A stretch of DNA of 17,574 nt from Eubacterium sp. (GCA_015655975.1 DVEP01000032.1:1-17574); one strand, 5' to 3'. Numbered from the stretch's first letter, positions 8,220-16,099 are shown. Notes: a model not told the origin generated them from the sequence alone. Numbers and translations are program-made.

Positions 8220-8429
8220 CTAAAAACAGTTTTCTAAAATTTCAATTGCTCTTTTATACAAATCATCTAAGCTGCATCCGCAACTTCCACACTCCTTATC
8301 AGCCTGCTTTATTGCTGCCAATAAAACATTTTTTTCACAATTTCCATTCAGCCATTGCTGAGCAGGAACAGATATTAAATCCCATCCCGAATCAACAAAT
8401 TTTTGCAATATATCTCTTAATTCATCCAT
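8220..8429 (-). CDS. Small cysteine-rich protein of unknown function
   Basis: A 69-residue acidic protein, predicted mostly alpha-helical, with five cysteines (C31, C47, C50, C52, C68); the CGSCGC cluster at 47-52 could bind metal or form disulfides. I do not recognise a named family, although it reads like a real conserved protein rather than chance coding. The ATG has AAAAAGGAG eight bases upstream on the minus strand, and the gene ends 100 bases before the convergent terminator. Upstream on the same strand, 41 bases away, is the stop codon of the dead ABC fragment, so it may once have been the last gene of an exporter operon. It has no signal peptide. Confidence 0.65.
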   Translation of the reverse strand: MDELRDILQKFVDSGWDLISVPAQQWLNGNCEKNVLLAAIKQADKECGSCGCSLDDLYKRAIEILENCF

Positions 8430-8470
8430 TAGAAATTCTCCTTTTTATTATTCATTTTCAATCAATAAAA

Positions 8471-8614
8471 TTAACAAAGATAGTATTTTGCCTGCGCGTT
8501 CCAAAGTTCTGAGTATTTACCGTTTTTTCCAATCAATGAATTGTGCGTACCGAATTCCACAAGTTCAGCCTTGTCAAAAACAGCAATTTTGTTGCAGAAC
8601 GCACAACTTGAAAG
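8471..8614 (-). pseudogene. C-terminal remnant of an ABC exporter gene
   Basis: Read on the minus strand, this encodes 47 residues followed by TAA. The first 45 are identical to residues 561-605 of the intact exporter at 10712-12535, from just after the H-loop to AKYY; the end is LC instead of MY. Bases 8481-8614 align without gaps to 10722-10855 with four mismatches (at 8483, 8486, 8528 and 8567), all synonymous. An in-frame TAA lies immediately before the first conserved codon and there is no start codon or nucleotide-binding core, so it cannot make a transporter. With 10722-10855 it forms a direct repeat flanking the GH31 gene. Confidence 0.88.
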
Positions 8615-8658
8615 TTACTGAGTGTAAAACAAACATATTAGCTAATCTATTAAAATAT

Positions 8659-10629
8659 TTATACACCTATATTTTTAACTAAATCATATTGTTTACCGTC
8701 ACGGAGAAACACAGGTATTTGGTCAAGTTTTGTTCGAACTTTAACATTTATTCCGCCATCATATATTTTTCCGTCAATTGCACTTTTCCATTTTGTACCT
8801 TTAGGTAAATACACTTTTCTTTTGAATGAATGTTGCTTAATTACCGGAGCAACAAGCATATCCGGACCGTACATATACTCATCGCTGATATTCCAACAAT
8901 TCTCATCGTCCGGGAACTCATAAAACAGTGTTCTTATAATTGGATCACCATAATTATGAGCTTGTTCATATAGTTGTTTGGTATACGGCTTCATTTCATT
9001 TCGTATTTTAATGTATTTAGTCATAATTTTTTCTGACTGTTTTCCAAAACTCCAAATCTCATTGGGTTGACCAGAAAATAAAAGTTTTGTGCCGTCAGAT
9101 TTTTGTGGAATAAATTCATGACCTCTGTTACCGTGCAAACGCATTATCGGACAAAATGTACCATACTCAAACCATCTTATTAAAAGCTTTTTAAACTTTA
9201 AAGATTTAGGATTCGGCGTTGAAAAACCACCTATGTCTGTGTTCCACCACGGTATACCGGCTAAACCTATTTGTTGACCGGCTGTTATTTGATTGGCAAA
9301 TGAGTCAAAAGTACTGTCAACATCACCCGACCAAACAAGCGCCCCATATTTTTGACTTCCCGCCCAGGCACAACGTGAAAGATTAACGATTTCTGTTTCC
9401 CCTTCTTCTGTTAATCCATCGTAAAAAGCCTTCTCGCAAAGTAATGGATAAAGATTTCCTATTTTAATAAATTTACCTTTTTTCAAATGATAATTTTCAG
9501 GTGATTTTAAACCAAGTGTAGGCTCAATTTCATCGAGCCAAAACAATTTTATTCCATTATTATAATAATTATTTTTGCACTTTTCCCAAACATATTTAAC
9601 TGTATCCTGATTACTCATATCAAAAAAAACGGTTGTCCCGAAAATATCGTTACGATTCAAATCATCATCTGTTTTAACAAGAAGATTATTTTCTTTCATT
9701 TCTTTATATGTATCACTTTTAGTTTCTGTATGAGGCCAAAAAGAAACCATAAATTCTGTTCCAATAGTTTTAAGTTCATTTACCATTTCTTTAGGAGTAG
9801 GAAACAATTCCGAATCAAATTTCATATCTCCTAAAATTGGATAATGATAAAAATCACAAACAATTACATCTAGTGGTATTTTTTTCTTTTTATATTTTTT
9901 TGCTATGTCAAGAATTTGTTTTTGATTCCAATAACGCAATCTGCTTTGCCAAAAACCCATCAAATTTTCAGGCATAACAGGTGCTTTGCCTGTAATATTT
10001 GAATATTCTCTTACAAGTTCTTTCGGTGTATTCTCGATAACGACCCAAAAATCAAGTTTTTCTGTACATTTTGCATTCCAAGTCATTTTATCTTGTATAA
10101 ACTCCGCTTGTCCTATAGACGGATTATGCCAAAAAAATCCATACCCTTTATTAGAAATCAAATATGGAATACTTATTTGTCTGTTTTTTTGGCGCAAAGG
10201 GACAGTAGTATTCTTCAAATTAAAATTACCGTTTTGATATTGTCCCATTCCGAATAATTTTTCATCTTTTAAAACTCTAAATTTTGCTTCAAGCTCATAC
10301 TCATTATCTTCTATATATTTAAATACAAAATCAGAAATGCTTGTTTCAATCAAACATTCATTTTTCTTATTATAAAAACCAATTTTTAAATCTGAATTAA
10401 TAATTTTTATTTGTATTTTAGTATTTTTATTTATCATAGTTGCACAATCACTTTTAATAACTATGATTGGATTTTCGGAATTTGTTTTATTCAAAACTGA
10501 CATATAATCATTAATAAATTTGTTAACTGTCACTAAAACTCTTATACCGCTTCCATATGCTTCAACAATTATATACATATTTTCAGTACTTATCTTAATA
10601 AAATTATTTATCTGATTTATAATGGCCAT
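8659..10629 (-). CDS. GH31 alpha-glycosidase/alpha-xylosidase-like enzyme
   Basis: A 656-residue family 31 enzyme. The N-terminal beta-sandwich (about 20-205) contains LFGMGQYQNG and PYLISNKGYGFFW, typical of alpha-glucosidase/alpha-xylosidase branches. The barrel carries the nucleophile D366 in FWLDEIEPT and the acid/base D436 in VWSGDVDSTF, with PWWNTDIGGF and PIMRLHG after it; a beta-sandwich ends the protein. The WLDExEP form recalls xyloglucan-type alpha-xylosidases, but the sugar cannot be fixed from sequence. The ATG at 10629 is preferred: GAGGAG lies 11 bases upstream, whereas the in-frame TTG at 10638 would leave only two bases. No signal peptide. It is clearly richer in A/T codons (AAT, ATT, TTT) than its neighbours and is bounded by copies of the ABC gene's 3' end, both signs of later acquisition. 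It follows the exporter gene by 82 bases with no terminator between, so co-transcription is likely. Confidence 0.92.
   Translation of the reverse strand: MAIINQINNFIKISTENMYIIVEAYGSGIRVLVTVNKFINDYMSVLNKTNSENPIIVIKSDCATMINKNTKIQIKIINSDLKIGFYNKKNECLIETSISDFVFKYIEDNEYELEAKFRVLKDEKLFGMGQYQNGNFNLKNTTVPLRQKNRQISIPYLISNKGYGFFWHNPSIGQAEFIQDKMTWNAKCTEKLDFWVVIENTPKELVREYSNITGKAPVMPENLMGFWQSRLRYWNQKQILDIAKKYKKKKIPLDVIVCDFYHYPILGDMKFDSELFPTPKEMVNELKTIGTEFMVSFWPHTETKSDTYKEMKENNLLVKTDDDLNRNDIFGTTVFFDMSNQDTVKYVWEKCKNNYYNNGIKLFWLDEIEPTLGLKSPENYHLKKGKFIKIGNLYPLLCEKAFYDGLTEEGETEIVNLSRCAWAGSQKYGALVWSGDVDSTFDSFANQITAGQQIGLAGIPWWNTDIGGFSTPNPKSLKFKKLLIRWFEYGTFCPIMRLHGNRGHEFIPQKSDGTKLLFSGQPNEIWSFGKQSEKIMTKYIKIRNEMKPYTKQLYEQAHNYGDPIIRTLFYEFPDDENCWNISDEYMYGPDMLVAPVIKQHSFKRKVYLPKGTKWKSAIDGKIYDGGINVKVRTKLDQIPVFLRDGKQYDLVKNIGV
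8661..8672. repeat. 12-bp direct repeat, left copy
   Basis: ATACACCTATAT, lying across the final codons of the second GH31 gene. The identical 12-mer occurs at 10699-10710, just beyond the exporter's stop codon, so one copy marks each end of the GH31 cassette. Confidence 0.6.
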
Positions 10630-10698
10630 TAATTGCAAATCTCCTCAATTATTATATTGATTCATCATTAAACTATATAAATTTAATAATATCACAAA

Positions 10699-10710
10699 AT
10701 ACACCTATAT
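10699..10710. repeat. 12-bp direct repeat, right copy
   Basis: ATACACCTATAT immediately after the exporter stop codon, matching 8661-8672 exactly. Matching ends before the flanking base on each side. Confidence 0.6.
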
Positions 10711-10711
10711 A

Positions 10712-12535
10712 TCAATACATATAATACTTTGCCTGCGCGTTCCAAAGTTCTGAGTATTTACCGTTTTTACCAATCAATGAATTGTGCGTACCGAATTCCA
10801 CAAGTTCGGCCTTGTCAAAAACAGCAATTTTGTTGCAGAACGCACAACTTGAAAGCCTGTGTGAAATATAAATCGCAGTTTTATTGTCAACAAACGAATT
10901 GAAACGGCTGTAAATTTCACTTTCTGCAAGAGGGTCAAGCGCAGCGGTAGGTTCGTCAAGAACAACAACAGGTGCATCCTTGTATAACGCTCTTGCAAGC
11001 GCAAGTTTTTGTGCTTCACCGCCCGAGATTTCAACGCCTTGCTTGTCTAAATCTTTATAAAGATAAGTGTTTTCCCGGTTTTCCATAGCAAGCACCCTGT
11101 CTTTGATGTTTGCTTTTTCAAGCGTATCGTACAGTTTTTCTCTGTCATAATCTTCACTCGCCGATATGTTCTGCGCAAGAGTTGTTGAAAAGATTTTAAA
11201 ATCCTGAAAAACTACGGAATACAAATTACAAATGCTTTTCTTTGTATATTCCTTGATATTTATTCCATTAATGAGTATTTCTCCGTCGGAAACATCGTAA
11301 AGTCTGCACATCAATTTAATGAATGTTGTTTTTCCGCTTCCGTTTCTGCCGACAACTGCAATATGCTCTTTGTTATTTATTTTGATATTGATATTTTTAA
11401 GAGAATAGTTTTCGGCACTCGGATATTTAAAAGAAACATTTTTAAACTCAATTCCAAAACCGTCATCTAAATCAAGTTCTTTTTCACCGTAAGTCATTTC
11501 GTCTTTTGTATTCATTATCTCAAAATAATAATTTACAAGAGGCACCATTTCTTCTGTTTTGCCGAAAGTTACCGCCATTTTCATTATGCCGTTTAAAATC
11601 TGCATAAATGAACCGCAGTAAAGCACCAGAGAGCCTATACCAAACAAACCATAAAGACCTTTGACGCCGATAAACAGATAAATTCCGAAGCCTACTACAG
11701 CACCGAGAATGGCCACAAACGAACTTGATTTCGCAGTATTAAAAGAAGCCTTTTTAAGTATTCTTTCGCCGTCGTTCAATATTTTATCGACAGCAGTGTG
11801 CTTAATCAATTCTTGTTCTTTATACAGCCTGATTTCCTTGCCTGTATTATAGTCGGAAAACATATTAAGAAAATAATAAAAAATTCTGTCAAGCCGTGAA
11901 TATTCATCAGAAGCCTTAAACCACTCCTTATTCATCTTCGTTGCAACAACAAGAATAATTGCTGCCATAACTGCAATTGCACCGAAAATTGTCAGCAGAA
12001 ATGCAGGCTTTTCAAAAAATGTATTTCCTGTTTTAGTAAAACCGATTTTCAAAAGCGGAGCAATTATGACGACAGAAATGGAAATTGTTATTAAACCCGA
12101 TACAAATTCACGCAGCATCCAGGTAAATTGCGTAAATGCCGAAAATACTCTGTCTTGCGCCTCTGCGTGTTTATGAATTAACTCTTTAAAATCTCCGTCC
12201 TCGAGTTTTTGATACTCTGTTTTAAAAAGTTTTGAAGACAGGTTTTGCCTTTCTTTATTGTACATAAGTGAGCGATACATAAGTTGTATGTCGCTTAGAT
12301 AATAATTAACAAAAAATAACACAAGATTTATACTGACCGCCGAGCCAATATATATGGCAAGTTCGTTCATTTTTGCTCCCATATCAAGCAAATCTATGAT
12401 TTTTGAAGTAAACCAAATATTAACAAACGGTGCAACTGCCATAACAATTGCAACGGCAACTGTAGTCGGCAGCAACCGTTTTTCAAGGCGGTGCATTTCT
12501 TTAAAAGCCAAAAACACAGACTTCATTTTCTTCAT
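10712..12535 (-). CDS. ABC exporter half-transporter (second subunit of a heterodimer)
   Basis: A 607-residue type IV ABC exporter subunit with fused membrane and ATPase domains. About six membrane spans occupy residues 20-330. The nucleotide-binding domain has Walker A GRNGSGKTT at 396-404 (K402), a Q-loop in VVFQDF, signature SGGEAQ from S504, Walker B D527 with catalytic E528, and H559 in ISHR. All ATPase residues are intact, so this site is not visibly degenerate. ATGA overlap with the upstream subunit gene shows an operon and translational coupling, typical of heterodimeric exporters. Substrate is unknown: drugs, peptides or lipids are typical, and it is not a sugar importer, having no binding protein. 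The last 134 bases also exist as a dead copy beyond the GH31 gene. Confidence 0.92.
   Translation of the reverse strand: MKKMKSVFLAFKEMHRLEKRLLPTTVAVAIVMAVAPFVNIWFTSKIIDLLDMGAKMNELAIYIGSAVSINLVLFFVNYYLSDIQLMYRSLMYNKERQNLSSKLFKTEYQKLEDGDFKELIHKHAEAQDRVFSAFTQFTWMLREFVSGLITISISVVIIAPLLKIGFTKTGNTFFEKPAFLLTIFGAIAVMAAIILVVATKMNKEWFKASDEYSRLDRIFYYFLNMFSDYNTGKEIRLYKEQELIKHTAVDKILNDGERILKKASFNTAKSSSFVAILGAVVGFGIYLFIGVKGLYGLFGIGSLVLYCGSFMQILNGIMKMAVTFGKTEEMVPLVNYYFEIMNTKDEMTYGEKELDLDDGFGIEFKNVSFKYPSAENYSLKNINIKINNKEHIAVVGRNGSGKTTFIKLMCRLYDVSDGEILINGINIKEYTKKSICNLYSVVFQDFKIFSTTLAQNISASEDYDREKLYDTLEKANIKDRVLAMENRENTYLYKDLDKQGVEISGGEAQKLALARALYKDAPVVVLDEPTAALDPLAESEIYSRFNSFVDNKTAIYISHRLSSCAFCNKIAVFDKAELVEFGTHNSLIGKNGKYSELWNAQAKYYMY
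10722..10855 (-). repeat. Direct repeat: 3' end of the intact exporter gene
   Basis: This is the functional copy of the 134-bp sequence repeated at 8481-8614 (130 of 134 bases equal). Homology stops abruptly beyond 10855 and weakens past the stop codon. The pair encloses the GH31 gene in the same orientation. Confidence 0.9.
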
Positions 12536-14307
12536 ACTGCATCGCCTCCCATCTCTTTATAATAGTAACTTTGGACTTGATACATTTTGTAATATGAGCC
12601 TTTCAATTCCATCAGTTCCTCATGCGTTCCGCTTTCTGCAACCGTGCCGTCTTTTATAAACAAAATTCTGTCGCAAAAGCGTGTTGATGAAAGTCTGTGA
12701 GAAATAAAAAACGATATTTTATTGTCTGTCATTTCGCTGTATTTTAGATAGAGTTCATTTTCTGCAATCGGGTCAAGCGCAGCGGTCGGCTCATCTAAAA
12801 CAAGAATCGGAGCATTTTTGTAAATCGCCTTTGCAAGCAAAAGTTTTTGCTTTTCTCCGCCCGAAAAATCAACAGCCTCTTTATAAACATCTTTTACCAT
12901 AAAGGTGTTTTCTTTTTGTTCAAGGCTGTCTATCTTGTCCTTCATACCTGCTTTTTCAAGTGCAAAGTACAGTTTTTCTTTGTCATAATTGATTGAAGCG
13001 CAAACATTTTCAGCGATTGTCATAGGTAAAAAATTGTAATCTTGAAACACTGCCGAAAACAAGTTGAAATAACTGTCAGAAGAAAAGACTCTGTTGCTTT
13101 TACCGTTAATCAAAATATCGCCTTTTGTTGCGTAGTAAAGACCGCAAAGCAGTTTGATTGCAGTAGTTTTGCCTGCTCCGTTTTCACCGACAACTGCTAT
13201 ATTTTCACCCTTTTTCACTTTAAAAGACATATTGTTGATTGTGCTTTTTTCAGCAGACGGATATGTAAAACTTACATTTTTAAACTCAATAGACTCTACA
13301 TCTTCAAAATCGACATTTGGCTTGTTTTGATTTTCTTCCTCGCTTTCAACAAAATCACGAAACGCCTGACAATCGTTGCAACAGCGTTCCATATTTGAAT
13401 AGAGAAATACAAAACCCATTATCCAATTTGAAAAGCCTGTTATGATACCGAAATAGAAAATAAAATCGGAAACGGAAAGACTTCCGTTACACACCAAATA
13501 TGTGAGATAGGCGTACGCTACAAGTTCACGCAACAAGTTGAGCAGCGCTCTTGTGCCTCCGACCTTAACGCTTTGGTGCATATATTTTGAGGTTATATCC
13601 TCTAAACCGCTAATAAGTCTTGCAACCGCAAACAGAAAATAGTCGCTAAAACCGTAAAGCCTTATATCCTTTGCAGCAGTCAAATCTTTACTCAATGAGT
13701 AATAATAATCAAACTTAACAAAAATGCTGCTTCTTGCGTCTTTTACACTTTTTTCTTTTTTATTCAAATATCTCAGCAAAAAGAACTCGGCAACGCAGGT
13801 TGCAAGGATAATCAGTATCATCAGAATATTGATTTTATAAATGAGCGTAAGTGAGGTTATGACACCCACAAGGCAAACAAGCATTTGGTTGCAAGTATCT
13901 AAAAAATCGGCAGATGCCGAATAGTAACTCCTGTAAAACTCCATCGCCCTGCTGTTTTTCTCACGACCCTCAAGACTTTCAATGTTCACATAGTCAGTGT
14001 TGAGATTTTTATTAAATGCCATGACAGCATAGCGCATGCGGATAATTCTTGCACTGCCAAGCAACAACTCCTGCAAAAACGGAGTCAGCCATGTAGTAAG
14101 TGCAACAAGAAAACTGAGCAAGGCAACCACGAGCGTAAGTCTGCCGACAGTCACCCCTTCCTCTATACAGTCAATCATTGCTTTCGGTATGTATGCCGTA
14201 ATTATCGGCTGAAGCACCATTGCAGGTATGCGGATAAAAAAATAGACAAGACTTTTTTTGTCCCAAACTATCCAGTTTTTTACCATATACTTTATATTTT
14301 CTTTCAT
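12532..14307 (-). CDS. ABC exporter half-transporter (first subunit of a heterodimer)
   Basis: A 591-residue ABC exporter subunit. The membrane domain spans about residues 15-310. The ATPase domain has Walker A GENGAGKTT at 374-382 (K380), Q-loop AVFQDY, signature SGGEKQ from S482, Walker B D505/E506 and H537. The preferred start is the ATG at 14307, six bases after AAGGAG; a GTG at 14331 in the same frame has no good ribosome site. It is the first gene of the operon, with an extended -10 promoter about 58 bases upstream, and its stop codon overlaps the ATG of the partner. Subunit sequences differ enough to predict a heterodimer. What is exported cannot be read from the sequence; the neighbourhood of glycosidases suggests nothing definite. 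Confidence 0.92.
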   Translation of the reverse strand: MKENIKYMVKNWIVWDKKSLVYFFIRIPAMVLQPIITAYIPKAMIDCIEEGVTVGRLTLVVALLSFLVALTTWLTPFLQELLLGSARIIRMRYAVMAFNKNLNTDYVNIESLEGREKNSRAMEFYRSYYSASADFLDTCNQMLVCLVGVITSLTLIYKINILMILIILATCVAEFFLLRYLNKKEKSVKDARSSIFVKFDYYYSLSKDLTAAKDIRLYGFSDYFLFAVARLISGLEDITSKYMHQSVKVGGTRALLNLLRELVAYAYLTYLVCNGSLSVSDFIFYFGIITGFSNWIMGFVFLYSNMERCCNDCQAFRDFVESEEENQNKPNVDFEDVESIEFKNVSFTYPSAEKSTINNMSFKVKKGENIAVVGENGAGKTTAIKLLCGLYYATKGDILINGKSNRVFSSDSYFNLFSAVFQDYNFLPMTIAENVCASINYDKEKLYFALEKAGMKDKIDSLEQKENTFMVKDVYKEAVDFSGGEKQKLLLAKAIYKNAPILVLDEPTAALDPIAENELYLKYSEMTDNKISFFISHRLSSTRFCDRILFIKDGTVAESGTHEELMELKGSYYKMYQVQSYYYKEMGGDAV

Positions 14308-14364
14308 CTCTTTCTCCTTTTTTATAAACACCCTTTAAATATTCCTTGCGAAGAACTTAACAAA

Positions 14365-14373
14365 ATTATACCA
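14365..14373 (-). promoter_or_regulatory. Extended -10 promoter of the ABC exporter operon
   Basis: On the minus strand TGGTATAAT is a perfect extended -10 element (TGnTATAAT). The -35 region is A/T-rich without a clear TTGACA, which extended -10 promoters tolerate. The transcript would start near 14358, about 50 bases before the chosen ATG. Confidence 0.6.
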
Positions 14374-14452
14374 TATTTAAAATAATTTTTATTAATTTTT
14401 CACATAAAAAAATAAATTTCGTTAATTTGGCCAATAAGCTACAAATCATTAC

Positions 14453-14467
14453 TGTGCACATTGCACA
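14453..14467. promoter_or_regulatory. Candidate operator in the divergent exporter/GH43 region
   Basis: TGTGCAcatTGCACA is a perfect 6-3-6 inverted repeat in the middle of the 343-bp divergent region. It sits about 80 bases upstream of the exporter -10 and about 90 bases upstream of the GH43-like gene's -35. The rest of the region is plain A/T-rich sequence plus an 8-bp palindrome TTGGCCAA (14427-14434); I see no gene in it. Confidence 0.4.
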
Positions 14468-14556
14468 AAAACATAAAATTTTACCATTGTATTTCTGCAC
14501 GATTTTAAATTGCCGTTCAATTCTTTTTCAAAATAACATATAAAAAATTTGCTTTG

Positions 14557-14585
14557 TTGAACAAAAAATAACTATATGATATACT
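14557..14585 (+). promoter_or_regulatory. Sigma-A promoter of the GH43-like gene
   Basis: TTGAAC (14557-14562), a 17-base spacer and TATACT (14580-14585) with a TG at 14577-14578 giving an extended -10. The start would be near 14592 and the leader about 58 bases. Confidence 0.7.
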
Positions 14586-14650
14586 TAAACAGTGTAAAAC
14601 ACCGAGCGGCTAAAAATACATTTTAAATTAAAATTGTAAAGGATGACAAA

Positions 14651-15502
14651 ATGAAAATACCGAAAATCGCTTCAAAATGGACAACACTTTTTAAACCAAA
14701 AAAGTTCGGCAGATATATCAACGACCACACGCTCATTTATAACGGCAAATGGCACCTTGCAGGAATTACAAGTAAAAAAGGTGTACCCACACAAGAACGA
14801 TACTTTGTTTACGCGACAGGAAACAGTCTGAAAGAAAAATTAAAAGAGACTGCAAAAATCATAGACAACGGCACACTTGCATGGGCGCCCTGTCTGATTG
14901 AACACGACTCGCTTTACTATATGTTTTACGGTCCGTCGCCTACAAAACTTGCCGTTTCCTACGACTTCGGCGACTGGTTCGGACAGGAAATCAAACTAAA
15001 CGGCAACCCGCCGATGTCGTGCCACCGAGACCATTTTGTTTTAAAAACAGATGAAAATAAATGGCTGATGTATGTTACGGGACTGAAAGACGGCAAAAGT
15101 TCCGTTGCCTGTCTGCAATCAGAAAATTTGCTTGAATGGAACTTTATTGGCTATGCGCTGACAAGCGAAGAAAACTCGGAACTGAACCCCTCTTGGGGTG
15201 CATTTGAATCGCCGTTCGTTGTACAAAAAGACGGCGGATACTATCTTTTCACAACATACACCGACTGTTCAAAAAGTAACTATCACAACACGCTTGTTTT
15301 TTTCAGCGAAACCCCTGAAAACTTCGGTTGTTACAACGGAGAATACGGAGAAAGCGGTTTTGCAAAACCGATAGCAAAACTCTGCTGCCACGCTCCCGAA
15401 ATCGTTCAGGAAAACGGCAAATGGTACATAACAACTTGCGGTTGGCGAAAATCTTCTTTTACAAAAGGCGCCTTAAAAATTGCTTCTTTAGAATGGATTT
15501 AA
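14651..15502 (+). CDS. Compact GH43-like five-bladed beta-propeller glycosidase
   Basis: A 283-residue protein with the repeat pattern of the GH43/GH32 beta-propeller superfamily. Each blade carries a short aromatic strand: LIYNGKWHLAG, CLIEHDSLYYMFY, ENKWLMYVTG, GGYYLFTTY and ENGKWYITTCGW. Likely catalytic acids in the usual order are D25 (INDHT, base), D127 (CHRDHFV, pKa modulator) and E186 (FESPFV, acid). A WAP motif (about residues 78-80) and HAPEI near 247 agree with GH43. There is no signal peptide and no accessory domain; the protein is only one propeller long, shorter than many GH43 enzymes. Substrate is not evident (arabinose, xylose, galactose or fructose linkages occur in the superfamily). 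The ATG follows AAAGGA by seven bases. It is probably co-transcribed with the regulator 60 bases downstream. Confidence 0.75.
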   Translation: MKIPKIASKWTTLFKPKKFGRYINDHTLIYNGKWHLAGITSKKGVPTQERYFVYATGNSLKEKLKETAKIIDNGTLAWAPCLIEHDSLYYMFYGPSPTKLAVSYDFGDWFGQEIKLNGNPPMSCHRDHFVLKTDENKWLMYVTGLKDGKSSVACLQSENLLEWNFIGYALTSEENSELNPSWGAFESPFVVQKDGGYYLFTTYTDCSKSNYHNTLVFFSETPENFGCYNGEYGESGFAKPIAKLCCHAPEIVQENGKWYITTCGWRKSSFTKGALKIASLEWI

Positions 15503-15562
15503 CAAATATTTCTATTGTATGCATTACGGCAGTCAACCCACTACTGACAGGAGAAATATACA

Positions 15563-16006
15563 ATGAATTTAGGTAACTGTCTTTTTCATTCAAGAAAAAA
15601 CTGCAAACTGTCTCAGGAAGAAGTTGCCGATAAACTCGGAGTAAACCGTCGGACAATATCAGAATGGGAATCAAACGAGACAATACCCGACATTTATCAG
15701 GCAAAAAAATTGGCAAAACTTTATAACATTACATTAGACAAATTAACCGATTGTTATGATGAGACAAACGAACTAAACGAAATACAAAAAATAATTGCTC
15801 AAACAGACGAAAAAACAACAGAAAAAATTGACTGGACATCTGCCTGGGGCAAAAAATATCCTGTTTTAATCAAATATCAAAAAGATGTAAACATTCCTTA
15901 CTATTCACGAAAAATAAATGCAATGCTTGATGAATTGGTACAAGAGTATCATTACAGCGAACAAGACGCAATGCTGGTGCTTAAAGATGTTTTATATCAA
16001 ACTTGA
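15563..16006 (+). CDS. XRE-family HTH transcriptional regulator
   Basis: A 147-residue protein. Residues about 5-60 are a Cro/CI-type helix-turn-helix: LSQEEVADKLGV, then the recognition helix NRRTISEWE, then IPDIYQAKKLAKLY. The remaining 80 residues form a charged, mostly helical region of unknown fold, perhaps for dimerisation or ligand sensing. The ATG follows AGGAG by nine bases. No clear promoter is seen in the 60 bases after the GH43-like gene, so it probably belongs to that transcript. It is the only regulator in the window and so the best candidate to control the nearby fucosidase and GH43-like genes, which is inference from position. Confidence 0.88.
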   Translation: MNLGNCLFHSRKNCKLSQEEVADKLGVNRRTISEWESNETIPDIYQAKKLAKLYNITLDKLTDCYDETNELNEIQKIIAQTDEKTTEKIDWTSAWGKKYPVLIKYQKDVNIPYYSRKINAMLDELVQEYHYSEQDAMLVLKDVLYQT

Positions 16007-16035
16007 AAAGACAGGAAAAATAACAGTCAATGATA

Positions 16036-16064
16036 TTGAAACAGTAAATATAATATGATATATT
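16036..16064 (+). promoter_or_regulatory. Sigma-A promoter of the second GH29 gene
   Basis: TTGAAA (16036-16041), a 17-base spacer and TATATT (16059-16064), with TG at 16056-16057 forming an extended -10. It begins about 30 bases after the regulator's stop codon, so the fucosidase has its own promoter and a leader of about 29 bases. Confidence 0.6.
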
Positions 16065-16099
16065 CAAAATTGTAATAATAAAAAACGAGGAGAAACTCT

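Noticed and set aside
8159..8512. 117-codon plus-strand frame opposite the small Cys-rich gene
   Set aside because: It starts with TTG without a ribosome site, runs antisense to a better gene and through the repeated exporter tail, and its low-complexity Phe/Ile/His content looks like reverse-strand translation.
8637..8646. Palindrome ATTAGCTAAT after the second GH31 as a terminator
   Set aside because: The stem is short and A/T-only with no T-run after it on the minus strand.
10651..10656. TATAAT on the minus strand just upstream of the second GH31
   Set aside because: A transcript from this box would begin at or inside the ribosome-binding site of the gene, so it is unlikely to drive it.
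14308..14331. GTG start at 14331 for the first exporter subunit
   Set aside because: It would place the good Shine-Dalgarno AAGGAG inside the coding region; the ATG at 14307 uses that site with six-base spacing.
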